From NCBI RefSeq assembly GCF_900111375.1, contig NZ_FOHB01000001.1, forward strand, positions 496,001 to 560,000: a DNA stretch of 64,000 nt. The letters run 5' to 3'. Source of the stretch: Pedococcus cremeus. GTDB lineage: Bacteria; Actinomycetota; Actinomycetes; Actinomycetales; Dermatophilaceae. A program made the position numbers and the translations under genes. Of the stretch, positions 49,515-59,152 are shown piece by piece; positions within the stretch are counted from its first letter, which is position 1; every line of letters starts with the position of its first letter. The notes beneath the pieces were generated by a model that was not told the DNA's origin, did not search any database, and worked only from the letters and a program-made list of their open reading frames with translations.

Positions 49515-52500
49515 TCACCCCTCGATCCGGCGCAGCACCACGGCCAGGCCGTCCGCGTCCGGCAGGTCCGGCCAGACCGTCTCGCCCGTGACGGCGTAGT
49601 AGAACGCCGCGTCGACCTGCTCGACGTCCAGCCCGCGCAGGCGCGCGAAGGCCACCCGGTATGCCGCCAGCTGCAGCGCCCGCGTGCGCGCCGCCTCACC
49701 GGTCGGCTTGGACCCCGTCTTCCAGTCGACGACGGTGAAGCCGCCGTCGGCGCGCCGGAACACGGCGTCGATGCGACCGCGGACGGCCATGCCGTCGATG
49801 ACGGTTTCCACGGCGATCTCGATCTCCACCGGCGTGCGGGCGGCCCACTCGCTGGCCAGGAAGTGCTCCTTCATGGCCGGCAGCGCGGCGTCGTCGGCGG
49901 GATCCTCGTCGGCGCTGCCGGGCAGGTCGAGCAGGTCGACGATGGCGGCCCGGGCGTAGTGCTGCTCGACCCAGGCGTGGAAGGCGGTGCCTCTGCGGGC
50001 GGCCAGCGCCGGGGGCTCGGGCATCGGCCGGCGCAGCGACGTGGCGAACGCGTCCGGGTCCTGCGCGAGCGCCACGAGCGACGACGTCGACAGGTGCCGG
50101 GGCACCGCCACCTCCTGGGCGCGGCGCTCGGCCAGGCGGGCCCGCTCGGCGAGCAGCAGCTCGAGCTCCTCGAGGATCGGCACCTCCTCGCCGGGGATCG
50201 GCAGGGGCGCCTGGCCGTCGATGCCCAGCCGCCGCTGGGCGACGGGTGCGGTGGCCTCCACCGCCGCCCGGACCGCGGCCCCGGCCCGCAGGAGCGCCTC
50301 CGCCCGGTCGTGGGTCGCCGGCCACTGCACCGACAGTGCCTCCGCGTCGCGGGGGTTCTGGCACGTGTCGGGCTGGTCCGGGTCGGGCAGGTCGACCCAC
50401 ACCTGCCGCTCGACGGGCAGGTACGGTGCCTCGGCGACCTCCGTGAGGAAGCGTGAGGGGACGCGCGGGGTGCCGGGGCCGGCCCACACGGGCGCGGTCA
50501 GCAGCATGTCGCCGCGGGCCCGGGTGAAGGCGACGTAGGCGAGCCGGCGCTCCTCCACCACGCCGTGCTCGCCACCAGCCCGGATGAAGGCGCTGGTCTT
50601 GGCCTCGACGTCGGACCAGTCCTCGGCGCTGCGCCACTCCCACACGGGCAGCCCGTCGCGGTCGCCGCGCAGGTCGTAGGGGACGCCCGAGAGCCCACCG
50701 CACCAGCCGCGGTCCTTGGGCTCGGCCACGACCCAGTCGGTGCCGTCATGCGTCGACCTGGCGTAGTTGAGCGCCGGGAAGGAGCCCTCGACCAGCCCTG
50801 GCACCGCCACGGCATCCCACTCCAAGCCCTTGGCCGCATGGACGGTCAGGATCTGCACGGCGTCGGGCGAGGCCTCGATGTAGCCCTTGTCGAGCCCGCG
50901 CTCCTCCTTGAGGGCGGCCTCGAGCCAGCTGAGGAAGCCCCCGAGGTTGGGCCGGTCGGCGCTGGCCGTGAAGCCGGCCGCGACGTCGGCGAAGGCGTCG
51001 AGGTGGGCCCGGGCCGCCGCGGGGCTGTACCCCGGACGCGAGAGCACCTCGATGTCGAGGCCGAGGGCGCGCTCGGCCTCGCCCACGAGGTCGGCCAGCG
51101 GCAGCGCGGTGAGCGAGCGCAGCCGGCGGATGACCTGCTGCAGGGCGGTGAGCCGGGCCAGGGCCGCGTCGCTGACCCACTGCCCGGTGTGGCTGCGCCA
51201 GCCCGGCCGGGGCAGGTCGTCGACGGCCTCGACGATGCTGGGCTGGTCGACGGCGTCCGGCGCCTGCTCGCGCACGCCGGAGGGGTCGGCGGGAGCCGTC
51301 TCGTCATCGAGGCCGGCCGCGGCGCCCGGCGCACCGGCGGCATCCCCCGCAGCAGCGTCCGGAGTGCCCGCTCCAGCACCGCGCGCACCGTCGGCGCCGG
51401 CCGCGGGCAGCAGCCCGCTGCGGACCCGCTGCTGGTGCCGCGCCCAGGCCATCAGGCCGTCGAGGTCAGCCGCGCCGAGCCGGCACAGCGGCCCGGTGAG
51501 CAGGCGCATCAGGTGGTCGCCGCGGGTCGGGTCCTGCACCACGTGGAGCAGGGAGACGATGTCCTCGACCTCCGGGGTGAGCAGCAGGCCGCCGAGCCCC
51601 ACCACCTCGTAGGGGATGTCGCGGCTCTCGAGGGCGTCGATCACCGGCGCGAACTGCGACCGCTTGCGACAGAGCACCGCCGCCGTGGTGGCGCTGGTTG
51701 CCCGCTTCCCGGCGATCCACTCGGCGACGTGGGCCGCCTCGTCCTCGACGGTGAGGAGCCGGGCGACCGCCACCCGGCCGGGCCCGGCCGCGGGCGAGGG
51801 GCGCAGCTCGGCCACCGGCACCCGCGCGGCCTCGCGCAGCGGTGCGGCGACGTGGTTGGCGACGGTCAGGATCGCTCGGTGGTTGCGCCAGCTCGTCGAC
51901 AGCGGCAGCTGGATGGCGTCGTGGTCGCCCTCGCGGAAGGCCCGCGGGAACCGGCTGAGCGTGGTGGCACTGGCCCCACGCCACCCGTAGATCGACTGGT
52001 TGGGGTCGCCGACCGCGGTCACGGGCACCGGCTCCCCCGGCGCGACGAACAGCGCACGCAGCAGCTCGAGCTGGGCCTCGGAGGTGTCCTGGAACTCGTC
52101 GAGCAGCACGGCCCTGAACCGCTGGCGCTCGATGGCGCCGATGTCGTCGAACCGCGTGGCCAGTCGGGCTGCGAGCGCCATCTGGTCGGCGAAGTCCATG
52201 GCGTCGCGTTCCCGCTTCAGGCGCAGGTAGCGCTCCACCATCGGCAGCACGGCGGCCCGCTCGCGCAGGGCGTCGCGAGCGGCCTTGGTCTCCTTCGGCA
52301 GGTCCTTGGCTCGGCTGGCCCCCTTCGGCAGGGAGGCCAGGGCCGCGTCCACCCTCGCGAGGTACTCCCCCACGTCGCGCGGGGTCAGCAGGTGCTCGGC
52401 CATCTCGCCGGCGAGGTCGACGACGGCCGCCGTGATGGTGCTCTCGGCCTTGGTGACGGCGTCCATGGGCCCGTCGTAGGAGGCGACCACCTCGGCGGCG

Positions 52501-53006
52501 TACTGCCACGCGGCCGCCTCCGAGAGCAGCCGCGACTCGGACTCGTAGCCGAGCCGCGGCGCGTGCTCGCGCACCAGCCGACCGGCATACGAGTGGTAGG
52601 TGGAGACGGTGGGGGTGCCGCCGAGGGTCTCGGCGTCGTCCTCGTCATCGGCGGGGGTCCACAGGCCGGCGCGCTGGAGGCGGCGCAGCCGCTGGGTGAT
52701 GCGCTCGGCGAGCTCGGTGGCCGCCTTGCGCGTGAAGGTGAGGCCGAGCACCTGGTCGGGGTCGACGAGCCCGTTGGCGACGAGCCAGACGACGCGGGAG
52801 GCCATCGTCTCGGTCTTGCCGGAGCCGGCGCCGGCGACGACGAGCAACGGCGCGAGGGGTGCCTCGATGACGGCCCGCTGCTCGTCGGTGGGCCGGTGCA
52901 TCTCGAGGGCCTCGGCGATCTCGTCGGCGCTGTAGGCCAGCGCCTCCATGGAGCCGGAGCTGGAGCCGGCGACTGCTCGGGTGCTGGGGTCGGTCTGGGT
53001 CGTCAC
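49515..53006 (-). CDS. adnB: ATP-dependent helicase-nuclease subunit AdnB
   Basis: A 1163-aa UvrD-type helicase with a C-terminal RecB-family nuclease. Walker A is AGAGSGKT (58-65), DExx is LLDEFQDTSEAQ, motif III GDPNQSIYGWRGA, motif VI VAFTRARGDML; the nuclease motif is FTVVDWKTGS near residue 1105. A low-complexity Ala/Gly/Asp linker interrupts the helicase domain around residue 540. With AdnA it makes the mycobacterial-type end-resection machine for homologous recombination. GTG 53006 overlaps the adnA stop (GTGA). Confidence 0.93.
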   Translation of the reverse strand: MTTQTDPSTRAVAGSSSGSMEALAYSADEIAEALEMHRPTDEQRAVIEAPLAPLLVVAGAGSGKTETMASRVVWLVANGLVDPDQVLGLTFTRKAATELAERITQRLRRLQRAGLWTPADDEDDAETLGGTPTVSTYHSYAGRLVREHAPRLGYESESRLLSEAAAWQYAAEVVASYDGPMDAVTKAESTITAAVVDLAGEMAEHLLTPRDVGEYLARVDAALASLPKGASRAKDLPKETKAARDALRERAAVLPMVERYLRLKRERDAMDFADQMALAARLATRFDDIGAIERQRFRAVLLDEFQDTSEAQLELLRALFVAPGEPVPVTAVGDPNQSIYGWRGASATTLSRFPRAFREGDHDAIQLPLSTSWRNHRAILTVANHVAAPLREAARVPVAELRPSPAAGPGRVAVARLLTVEDEAAHVAEWIAGKRATSATTAAVLCRKRSQFAPVIDALESRDIPYEVVGLGGLLLTPEVEDIVSLLHVVQDPTRGDHLMRLLTGPLCRLGAADLDGLMAWARHQQRVRSGLLPAAGADGARGAGAGTPDAAAGDAAGAPGAAAGLDDETAPADPSGVREQAPDAVDQPSIVEAVDDLPRPGWRSHTGQWVSDAALARLTALQQVIRRLRSLTALPLADLVGEAERALGLDIEVLSRPGYSPAAARAHLDAFADVAAGFTASADRPNLGGFLSWLEAALKEERGLDKGYIEASPDAVQILTVHAAKGLEWDAVAVPGLVEGSFPALNYARSTHDGTDWVVAEPKDRGWCGGLSGVPYDLRGDRDGLPVWEWRSAEDWSDVEAKTSAFIRAGGEHGVVEERRLAYVAFTRARGDMLLTAPVWAGPGTPRVPSRFLTEVAEAPYLPVERQVWVDLPDPDQPDTCQNPRDAEALSVQWPATHDRAEALLRAGAAVRAAVEATAPVAQRRLGIDGQAPLPIPGEEVPILEELELLLAERARLAERRAQEVAVPRHLSTSSLVALAQDPDAFATSLRRPMPEPPALAARRGTAFHAWVEQHYARAAIVDLLDLPGSADEDPADDAALPAMKEHFLASEWAARTPVEIEIAVETVIDGMAVRGRIDAVFRRADGGFTVVDWKTGSKPTGEAARTRALQLAAYRVAFARLRGLDVEQVDAAFYYAVTGETVWPDLPDADGLAVVLRRIEG

Positions 53007-56000
53007 AGCGTCTTCCCCTCGGGCTGGGCGGGGCAGCTCGAGCGCACCGCGCACTGCTCGCACCACGAGCCGACGGTGGCGGTGAACGTCGCCCCGGCCA
53101 TGCCGTCGGCGGTCTCGGTGATGAGCCGGTGGGCCCACTGCGGGTCGTCGTGGGTGTGCAGCGGCGCCTGCTGCTGCAGCGTGATGTCGCGCTTGTTGGC
53201 GGCCTTGCCGACCTGCAGCAGGGCCGCGCCCCCCGAGGCGGTGCCGTGCTCGCCGAACGCGCCGCCGTCGACCGCCACCTGGTAGGCACCGAGCTGCGGG
53301 TGCGTCGGCAGGTCGTCCTCGCGAGGCTTGGCCGAGCCGGTCTTGTAGTCGATGACCCGCAGCGAGCCGTCAGGCAGCCGCTCCAGCCGGTCGACGCGCC
53401 CGCTGACCACCGCCCGGCCGAGGGTGACCGTCATGTCGATCTCGGCGCCCAGGCGCTGCCAGCCCTCGCGCTCGGCCCGCTCGAAGTAGCGCGCCAGCCG
53501 GCCGACCATGGCGTGGGCCTCGAGGCGCTTGCGGTCCGAGGCCCAGCCGGCGGGCAGCCCGAGCCGGCCCCACCGCGCGTCGACCTCCGCCCGCATCCGG
53601 TCCTCGTCGACGTCACCGAGGTCGGAGGCGATGTCGTGCACCAGGGTGCCGATGCTGGCGGCGCCGACGGACGGCCCGTCGCCGCCGCAGGCGCTGAACA
53701 GCCAGCGCAGGCCGCACTGGCCGAAGGACTCCACCTTCGACGGCGACACCCGCACCGGCTCGTCGGGGCCGCGCAGCGGGCGGTCGTCGCTGAGGTCGCG
53801 CAGCGCCCACCACGAGGCCGGGTCGGCGCCCGGCACCCCCTCGGCGGCGAGGCGGGCCAGCGCCCCCACCGCCACCGCTCGGGCGTCGTCGTCCTCGTCG
53901 AGCAGCTCGCGCCGCAGCTGGGCCACCAGGGTCGACAGCGTCATCGCGCGGCGCACCTCGGTGAAGGCCCGCAGCCCGTCGCTGTCGTCGGGCAGCGGGT
54001 CGACAAGGTCGAGGTAGACCGACGGCTGCTCGTCGTCGCTGCGCACCGCGGTGACGAGCACCCGCTCCCTGGCCCGGGTCAGCGCCACCAGGAAGAGCCG
54101 CGTCTCGTCGTAGCGCACCGCCGCCTGGGCGCCGCGGAACGATCCGCTGCGGCCGGTCACGACGTCGACGAGCTGCTCCGACCCGAGCAGGGAGCCGCGC
54201 AGCCGCAGGTCGGGCCACACGCCCTCCTGCACGCCCGCCACGACGACGAAGCGCCACTCCCGCCCGGCCGCGGCCTGCGGGGTGATGAGCGTGACGCTCT
54301 CCCCGACCGGTGAGCGGGCGACCAGGGTGTCGCCGGGGATGTCCTGGCTCTGGACGTGGGTGAGGAACTCCTCGGGTCCGGCCTGCGGCAGCCGGTCGGC
54401 GAACTTGGCCGCCGCGTCGAACAGGCCCACCACGGCGTCGAGGTCACGGTCGGCACGCTGGGCGCCGGGCCCGCCACCGAGGGCGGTCTGCTGCCAGGCG
54501 TTCGCCAGGCCGGTGGCCGCCCACATCGCCCACAGCACCGACTCGGCACTGACGCCGGTCTCCCAGCGCACCACGCCGCCGTCGTCGCGCACGCGGGCCG
54601 CCTCGACCCCGGCCGCGATCGTGCGGGCCACCCGGCGCGCCGGGAACGCCTCGGCGCCCAGGGTCGCGAGCCGGTCGGGGTGCACGAGCGCCTCGGCGAG
54701 CAGCTCGTCGCTGGTGCGGCCACCACCGCCCGCGAGCTCCTCGCGCCGCAAGGCCCGGCGCAGGCGGCGCAGCGCCACGGCGTCGGCGCCGCCGATCGGC
54801 GACAGGAGGGTGTCGACGGCGACCTGCGGGTCCACACCCTCGGCCTCACCGCGGGCGAGGTCCAGCACCACCCGCAGCAGCGCGAGCAGGGGCCGCACGG
54901 CCACCTCGTCGCGCACCGGGAGGTCCGTCGCCGAGCCGGCCACGGGCACCCCCGACGCCATGAGCACGCGCCGCAGGGTCGCGGTGCGTCCCTGCCCGCG
55001 CACGATGACCGCCATGTCCGACCACGGCATACCACCGCGCAGGTGCGCCTCGCGCAGCTCCGCGGCCACCAGGGTCGCCTCCTGCGACACCGCCCGCAGC
55101 AGGTGCACGTCGACCCGGCCGCCGGCCGCCTTGGGGGTGGCCTCGCGCTGCTGGCCGCCGCCGAGCGCGCCGATCTTGGGGGCCACCGCAGCGGCGGCCC
55201 GCGCCACCGCGGAGGGCAGCCGGTATGCCGTGGGCAGCACCACCGTGGGCCCGTCGCCGAGGGCGGTCCACCCGCCCGCGAGGTAGCGGGGGTCGGCGCC
55301 CCGGAACGTCTGCACCGCGCTGTCGGGGTCGCCGAGCAGGACCACGTCCGTCGCCCGGCCGGCCACGACCTCGAGCAGCCGCGCCGCGGCAGCCGTCATC
55401 TCCTGGGCGTCGTCGACGACGACGAGGCGCAGGGAGGAGCACACCCGGTCGAAAGCCTCGGCGTCGTCCTCGAGCAGGTCGGCCGCGGCACCGAGGATCC
55501 AGGCCGGGTCGTAGGCGCCCGGCGCGGAGAGGGCGGTCACCTCGTCGTACTCGGCGAGCACCTGCGCGGCCGCCACCCACTCGTCGCGTCCGTTCGCACG
55601 CCCCAGGGCGGCCAGGTCGGCCGCCTCGAGGCCGTGCTCGACCGCCCGCATGAGCAGGTCGCGCAGCTCGGCGCGGAACCCGCGGGTGGTGAGCGCCTCG
55701 TGGACCCGCTCGGGCCAGTCGGGCCCGGGGCTGTCGCCCCGCCGGTGGCCCTCGAGCAGGTCGCGCAGGATGACGTCCTGCTCCGGGCCGCTGAGCAACC
55801 GTGGTGTCGGGTCGCCGCGCAGCGCGGCCGCCTGGCGCAGGATGCCGAAGCCGAAGGACTGGTGGGTGCGGGCCAGCGGCTCGGTGGAGGTGCGGGCCAG
55901 CCGGGCGGTGACCCGCTCGCGCAGCGCGGCGGCAGCCAGCCGCGAGGAGGTCAGCAGCAGGCACTGGTCGGGCTCGGCCTCGCCACGGAGCACGCGGTCG

Positions 56001-56152
56001 ACGACCACCTCCACCGCCACGGTGCTCTTGCCGGTGCCCGACGCCCCGAGCACGCGCAGCACCCGGCCGCGGTGCTCGACGGCAGCACGCTGCTGCGCGT
56101 CGAGCCGGGGGGCGTCGACGGCGAGGCCCGGGGAGCGGCGCAGCGTCAGCAC
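53003..56152 (-). CDS. adnA: ATP-dependent helicase-nuclease subunit AdnA
   Basis: A 1049-aa partner of AdnB, close to the 1045 aa of the M. smegmatis protein. Walker A is GASGTGKS (36-43), Walker B is the variant VVVDDAQEMT, and the RecB-type nuclease shows LRVIDYKTGS with D and K intact. Cysteines in FGQCGLRW and WCEQCAVRSSC (C...C-x2-C-x5-C) match Fe-S nuclease domains. GTG 56152 is chosen by this length; the frame is open further upstream. It precedes and is coupled to adnB and follows the ATL gene on the same strand. Confidence 0.92.
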   Translation of the reverse strand: MLTLRRSPGLAVDAPRLDAQQRAAVEHRGRVLRVLGASGTGKSTVAVEVVVDRVLRGEAEPDQCLLLTSSRLAAAALRERVTARLARTSTEPLARTHQSFGFGILRQAAALRGDPTPRLLSGPEQDVILRDLLEGHRRGDSPGPDWPERVHEALTTRGFRAELRDLLMRAVEHGLEAADLAALGRANGRDEWVAAAQVLAEYDEVTALSAPGAYDPAWILGAAADLLEDDAEAFDRVCSSLRLVVVDDAQEMTAAAARLLEVVAGRATDVVLLGDPDSAVQTFRGADPRYLAGGWTALGDGPTVVLPTAYRLPSAVARAAAAVAPKIGALGGGQQREATPKAAGGRVDVHLLRAVSQEATLVAAELREAHLRGGMPWSDMAVIVRGQGRTATLRRVLMASGVPVAGSATDLPVRDEVAVRPLLALLRVVLDLARGEAEGVDPQVAVDTLLSPIGGADAVALRRLRRALRREELAGGGGRTSDELLAEALVHPDRLATLGAEAFPARRVARTIAAGVEAARVRDDGGVVRWETGVSAESVLWAMWAATGLANAWQQTALGGGPGAQRADRDLDAVVGLFDAAAKFADRLPQAGPEEFLTHVQSQDIPGDTLVARSPVGESVTLITPQAAAGREWRFVVVAGVQEGVWPDLRLRGSLLGSEQLVDVVTGRSGSFRGAQAAVRYDETRLFLVALTRARERVLVTAVRSDDEQPSVYLDLVDPLPDDSDGLRAFTEVRRAMTLSTLVAQLRRELLDEDDDARAVAVGALARLAAEGVPGADPASWWALRDLSDDRPLRGPDEPVRVSPSKVESFGQCGLRWLFSACGGDGPSVGAASIGTLVHDIASDLGDVDEDRMRAEVDARWGRLGLPAGWASDRKRLEAHAMVGRLARYFERAEREGWQRLGAEIDMTVTLGRAVVSGRVDRLERLPDGSLRVIDYKTGSAKPREDDLPTHPQLGAYQVAVDGGAFGEHGTASGGAALLQVGKAANKRDITLQQQAPLHTHDDPQWAHRLITETADGMAGATFTATVGSWCEQCAVRSSCPAQPEGKTL

Positions 56153-56257
56153 GCCCCAGATTCCATCACCTGCCCCCGACACGGCGTCGCGGCGGCTCGC
56201 CCGGCGGGATCCGAGCGCCCGACCGGGGCCGGACGCGCTGCCCATCGGTCAGTGGCC

Positions 56258-56302
56258 GCGTCCGTCAGCGGCGCGTCCGTCAGCGGCGCGTCCGTCAACC
56301 GG
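56258..56302. repeat. 15-bp tandem repeat, three copies
   Basis: GCGTCCGTCAGCGGC at 56258, 56273 and (diverged) 56288, between the adnA start and the ATL stop; the last copy runs into the ATL coding end. Confidence 0.88.
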
Positions 56303-56639
56303 TGCGTACGGGTCCCGCCCAGCGGGCACGGGAGAGGTCGATCCGGCGACCGGTCAGGGTCCCGCCCACCAGCGGGGTGCCCTCCTCGCGGTAGTGCGCG
56401 AGCGCCTCGTCCTCGAGCCCCTGCGGGAACCCGCCACCGGCGCGGACCACCCGCCACCACGGCACGTCAGAGCCGTAGCGCGCCATGACGTTGCCGACCC
56501 CTCGTGCTCCGCCGCGGCCGAGAAGCTCGGCGATGTCGCCGTACGTCATCACCATGCCCTCGGGGATCTGGTCGACGACGTCGAGCACGTCGTCGGCGAA
56601 CTCGCTGGGCGCACCGAAGTCGCGGACCGTGGTCACCAT
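56295..56639 (-). CDS. alkyltransferase-like (ATL) protein
   Basis: A 114-aa MGMT-fold protein: IPEGMVMTYGDIAELLG, RGGARGVGNVMARYGSD, then VPWWRVVRAGG, where a true methyltransferase has PCHR. The alkyl-accepting Cys is Trp, so it is an ATL protein that recognises O6-alkylguanine and hands it to nucleotide excision repair. The position matches Rv3204. ATG 56639 is the only start. It is followed on the same strand by adnA and preceded by moeZ. Confidence 0.9.
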   Translation of the reverse strand: MVTTVRDFGAPSEFADDVLDVVDQIPEGMVMTYGDIAELLGRGGARGVGNVMARYGSDVPWWRVVRAGGGFPQGLEDEALAHYREEGTPLVGGTLTGRRIDLSRARWAGPVRTG

Positions 56640-56660
56640 GGCTGCAGCCTGCCGTGCTCG

Positions 56661-57890
56661 TCAGTAGACGGGCAGGCTGGGGTCCACGTCGCGCACCCAG
56701 GCCAGCACGCCACCGGTGAGGTTGTGCACGTCCGAGCGTCCCGCCCGCGCGAGCAGGCCCGCCGCCTCCGCCGAGCGGACGCCGGACTTGCACATGACCA
56801 CGACCGGTATGCCGTCGGGCAGCTTCCCGAGCGCGGTGCCGGCACGGAACTCCTCGAGGTGGATGGCGCGGGCACCAGGGACCGAGACCACCTGCAGCTC
56901 CCCGTCGTCGCGCACGTCGACCAGCTCGAAGGCCCGTTCGCCCCTCTCCCGGGCGTCGAGCATGTCGGCCAGCTGCTGCGCCGACACCTCCCCGAAGCCG
57001 GCCTGCGCCCCGGCGACGCCAGCCGCTGACTCCGTGCCCGGCACACCGTCGGTCGCTGTGTCCGTGAGCCCGCAGAAGGCCTCGTAGTCGACCAGCTCGG
57101 TGATGGTGGGGTGGTCGCCGCAGAGCGGGCACGCCGGGTTGCGCGCGATGCGCAGGGTGTCCCACGACTGGCGCAGCGAGTCGTGGACGAGCAGGCGGCC
57201 AACGAGCGGATCCCCTTGTCCGACAATGAGCTTGATCGTCTCGGCCACCTGCACCGAGCCGATCGCCGCGCACAGCACCCCCAGCACCCCGCCGGTGGCG
57301 CACGACGGCACCGAACCGGGCGGCGGGGGCTCGGTGAACACGCAGCGGTAGCAGGGGCCGTGCCCGGCGAACCACACGCTGACCTGGCCGTCGAACCGGT
57401 AGATCGAACCCCACACGTGCGGCTTGCCGAGGAGGACGCAGGCGTCGTTGACGAGGTAGCGCGTCGGGAAGTTGTCGGTGCCGTCGAGCACGACGTCGTA
57501 GTCGCGGATGACGTCGAGCGCGTTGGACGAGTCGAGCCGCAGGTCGTGGCGCACGACATGCACGAGCGGGTTGACCGAGGCCACCGTCTCGGCGGCCGAC
57601 TCCGTCTTCGGCCGCCCGACGTCGCCGGTGCCGTGCACGACCTGCCGCTGCAGGTTGGAGGCGTCGACCACGTCGTCATCGACGACCCCGATCGTGCCCA
57701 CACCGGCTGCGGCGAGGTAGAGCAGCGCCGGCGACCCGAGCCCACCCGCGCCGACGACGAGCACGCGGGCGTTCTTGAGCCGCCGCTGCCCCTCCGCACC
57801 GATGTCGGGCAGCAGGATGTGCCGCGCGTAGCGGGCCCGCTCCTCGGTGGTGAGGTCCGGCGCCGGGTCGACCAGCGGTGGGATGGTCAT
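56661..57890 (-). CDS. moeZ: adenylyltransferase/sulfurtransferase MoeZ
   Basis: A 409-aa E1-like enzyme fused to a rhodanese domain. The adenylation site is VVGAGGLGSPALLYLAAAG, metal Cys pairs are CYRC and CPLC, and the C-terminal rhodanese loop is CKSGVRSAE with the persulfide Cys. It activates and sulfurylates small carrier proteins (MoaD, ThiS and CysO types) for molybdopterin, thiamine and cysteine pathways. ATG 57890 sits 7 nt after TAACCT (leaderless). It is divergent from the TetR gene; the position matches Rv3206c. Confidence 0.94.
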   Translation of the reverse strand: MTIPPLVDPAPDLTTEERARYARHILLPDIGAEGQRRLKNARVLVVGAGGLGSPALLYLAAAGVGTIGVVDDDVVDASNLQRQVVHGTGDVGRPKTESAAETVASVNPLVHVVRHDLRLDSSNALDVIRDYDVVLDGTDNFPTRYLVNDACVLLGKPHVWGSIYRFDGQVSVWFAGHGPCYRCVFTEPPPPGSVPSCATGGVLGVLCAAIGSVQVAETIKLIVGQGDPLVGRLLVHDSLRQSWDTLRIARNPACPLCGDHPTITELVDYEAFCGLTDTATDGVPGTESAAGVAGAQAGFGEVSAQQLADMLDARERGERAFELVDVRDDGELQVVSVPGARAIHLEEFRAGTALGKLPDGIPVVVMCKSGVRSAEAAGLLARAGRSDVHNLTGGVLAWVRDVDPSLPVY

Positions 57891-57897
57891 GTGACCG

Positions 57898-57903
57898 AGG
57901 TTA
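57898..57903 (-). promoter_or_regulatory. -10 box of a leaderless promoter (moeZ)
   Basis: TAACCT on the minus strand, 7 nt before ATG 57890. Confidence 0.6.
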
Positions 57904-57954
57904 CCCACCCGTACCATGGCCCCACACGCCGAGGAGAGCAGGAGAGAGGCACCC

Positions 57955-58611
57955 ATGTCGATCAGCGCAGACTCGCGACCCGACGCCACCCGAGGGCAGC
58001 GGCTCCCCCGCTCGGCCCGCCGGGCGCAGCTCCTCGACGCCGCGCAGGCCGCCTTCGTCGAGAACGGCTACCACGCCGCGGCGATGGACGACATCGCCGA
58101 GCGCGCCGGCGTCTCCAAACCCGTTCTCTACCAGCACTTCCCGGGCAAGCTCGAGCTCTACCTCGCACTGCTCGACAGCCACACCGACATCCTCGAGGGC
58201 CTGGTGCGCGAGGCGTTGGCGTCGACCACCGACAACAAGGAACGCGTCTACGCCGCCATTGCGGCGTACTTCGACTTCGTCTCCCGCGACGGCGCGGCGT
58301 TCCGCCTCATCTTCGAGTCCGACCTCACCAACGAGTCGGCCGTGCGCAACCGCCTCGACACCATCGGGCTGATCTGCGCCGAGGCCGTCGCCGAGGTCAT
58401 CGCCGAGGACACCGACATGCCCGAGGCCGAGGCCTCCCTGCTCGGCATGGCCCTCACCGGGCTCGCCCAGGTCAGCGCGCGCCACTGGCTCGCCCAGGGC
58501 CCGGCCATCCCGCAGGCCGAGGCCGCCCGGCTCGTCGGCACGTTGGCCTGGCGCGGACTGGGCTACTTCCCGAAGGTGTCCGGGGAAGGAACCGCTACGC
58601 AGGCTGGTTAG
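57955..58611 (+). CDS. TetR/AcrR family transcriptional regulator
   Basis: A 218-aa TetR protein: RRAQLLDAAQAAFVENGYHAAAMDDIAERAGVSKPVLYQHFPGKLELYLALLD is the DNA-binding domain (quoted in parts: RRAQLLDAAQAAF, AERAGVSKPVLYQHF), followed by a helical ligand domain. The ligand and operator are not evident; it is the Rv3208 counterpart and lies opposite moeZ. ATG 57955 has a GGAGAG site. On the plus strand a TACCAT box (57912-57917) may be its -10 with a 30-nt leader. Confidence 0.88.
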   Translation: MSISADSRPDATRGQRLPRSARRAQLLDAAQAAFVENGYHAAAMDDIAERAGVSKPVLYQHFPGKLELYLALLDSHTDILEGLVREALASTTDNKERVYAAIAAYFDFVSRDGAAFRLIFESDLTNESAVRNRLDTIGLICAEAVAEVIAEDTDMPEAEASLLGMALTGLAQVSARHWLAQGPAIPQAEAARLVGTLAWRGLGYFPKVSGEGTATQAG

Positions 58612-58676
58612 CCTGTGGGCAGACAGGCGCACGACAGGTATGCCGTGGGCCACCGCTTCGAAGAAAGGCCACTGAC

Positions 58677-58901
58677 GTGGAGGTCAAGATCGGCGTGCAG
58701 AACGTCGCGCGCGAGATCACGTTCGAAACCGACGCCAGCTCGCAGGATGTCGCCAAGGCCGTGGCGGAGGCGGTCGAGAAGGGCACCATGCTGACCCTGA
58801 CCGACGAGAAGGGCCGCCAGGTGCTCGTGCCCGGCACGGTCCTCGGCTACGTCTCGCTCGGCGAGAGCGAGCGACGCGGGGTGGGCTTCGGCACCCTCTG
58901 A
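58677..58901 (+). CDS. DUF3107 family protein
   Basis: A 74-aa acidic protein (MEVKIGVQNVAREITFET) with the DUF3107 pattern and VPGTVLGYVSLGE near the end, the counterpart of Rv3208A (TB9.4). The function is unknown. GTG 58677 follows AAAGG. An octamer copy lies 32 bp upstream (58638). It sits 65 bp after the TetR gene and may share its transcript. Confidence 0.9.
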   Translation: MEVKIGVQNVAREITFETDASSQDVAKAVAEAVEKGTMLTLTDEKGRQVLVPGTVLGYVSLGESERRGVGFGTL

Positions 58902-58960
58902 GCGCAGCCGCGGCCTGACGCTGCAGCGGCTCAGCCCGGTGGCGCCATCCCCGGACCAGA

Positions 58961-59020
58961 AGTGGCCGGTTCCTGCATGCGGCGCTGAACCTTCAGCACC
59001 GGGTGCAAGGACCGGCCACT
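58961..59020. other. two-tier stem-loop between DUF3107 and glsB-like genes
   Basis: An outer 17-bp stem with two mismatches (58961-58977 with 59004-59020) encloses an inner 6-bp stem (GCTGAA 58984-58989 with TTCAGC 58992-58997). It may be a terminator of the TetR-DUF3107 transcript or a structured RNA. No open frame covers it. Confidence 0.5.
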
Positions 59021-59152
59021 GCCGTTTCCACGCCGTCGCAGGCCGCTGACCTGCACGTTCGAAATGCGCTTTCCGGGCAGCCGTGGTCCAGTTGTCGGGA
59101 GCCGGGTAACCGGCCTTGACCGCGTGACAACCTCACGCAAAAGGAGGCTCTC

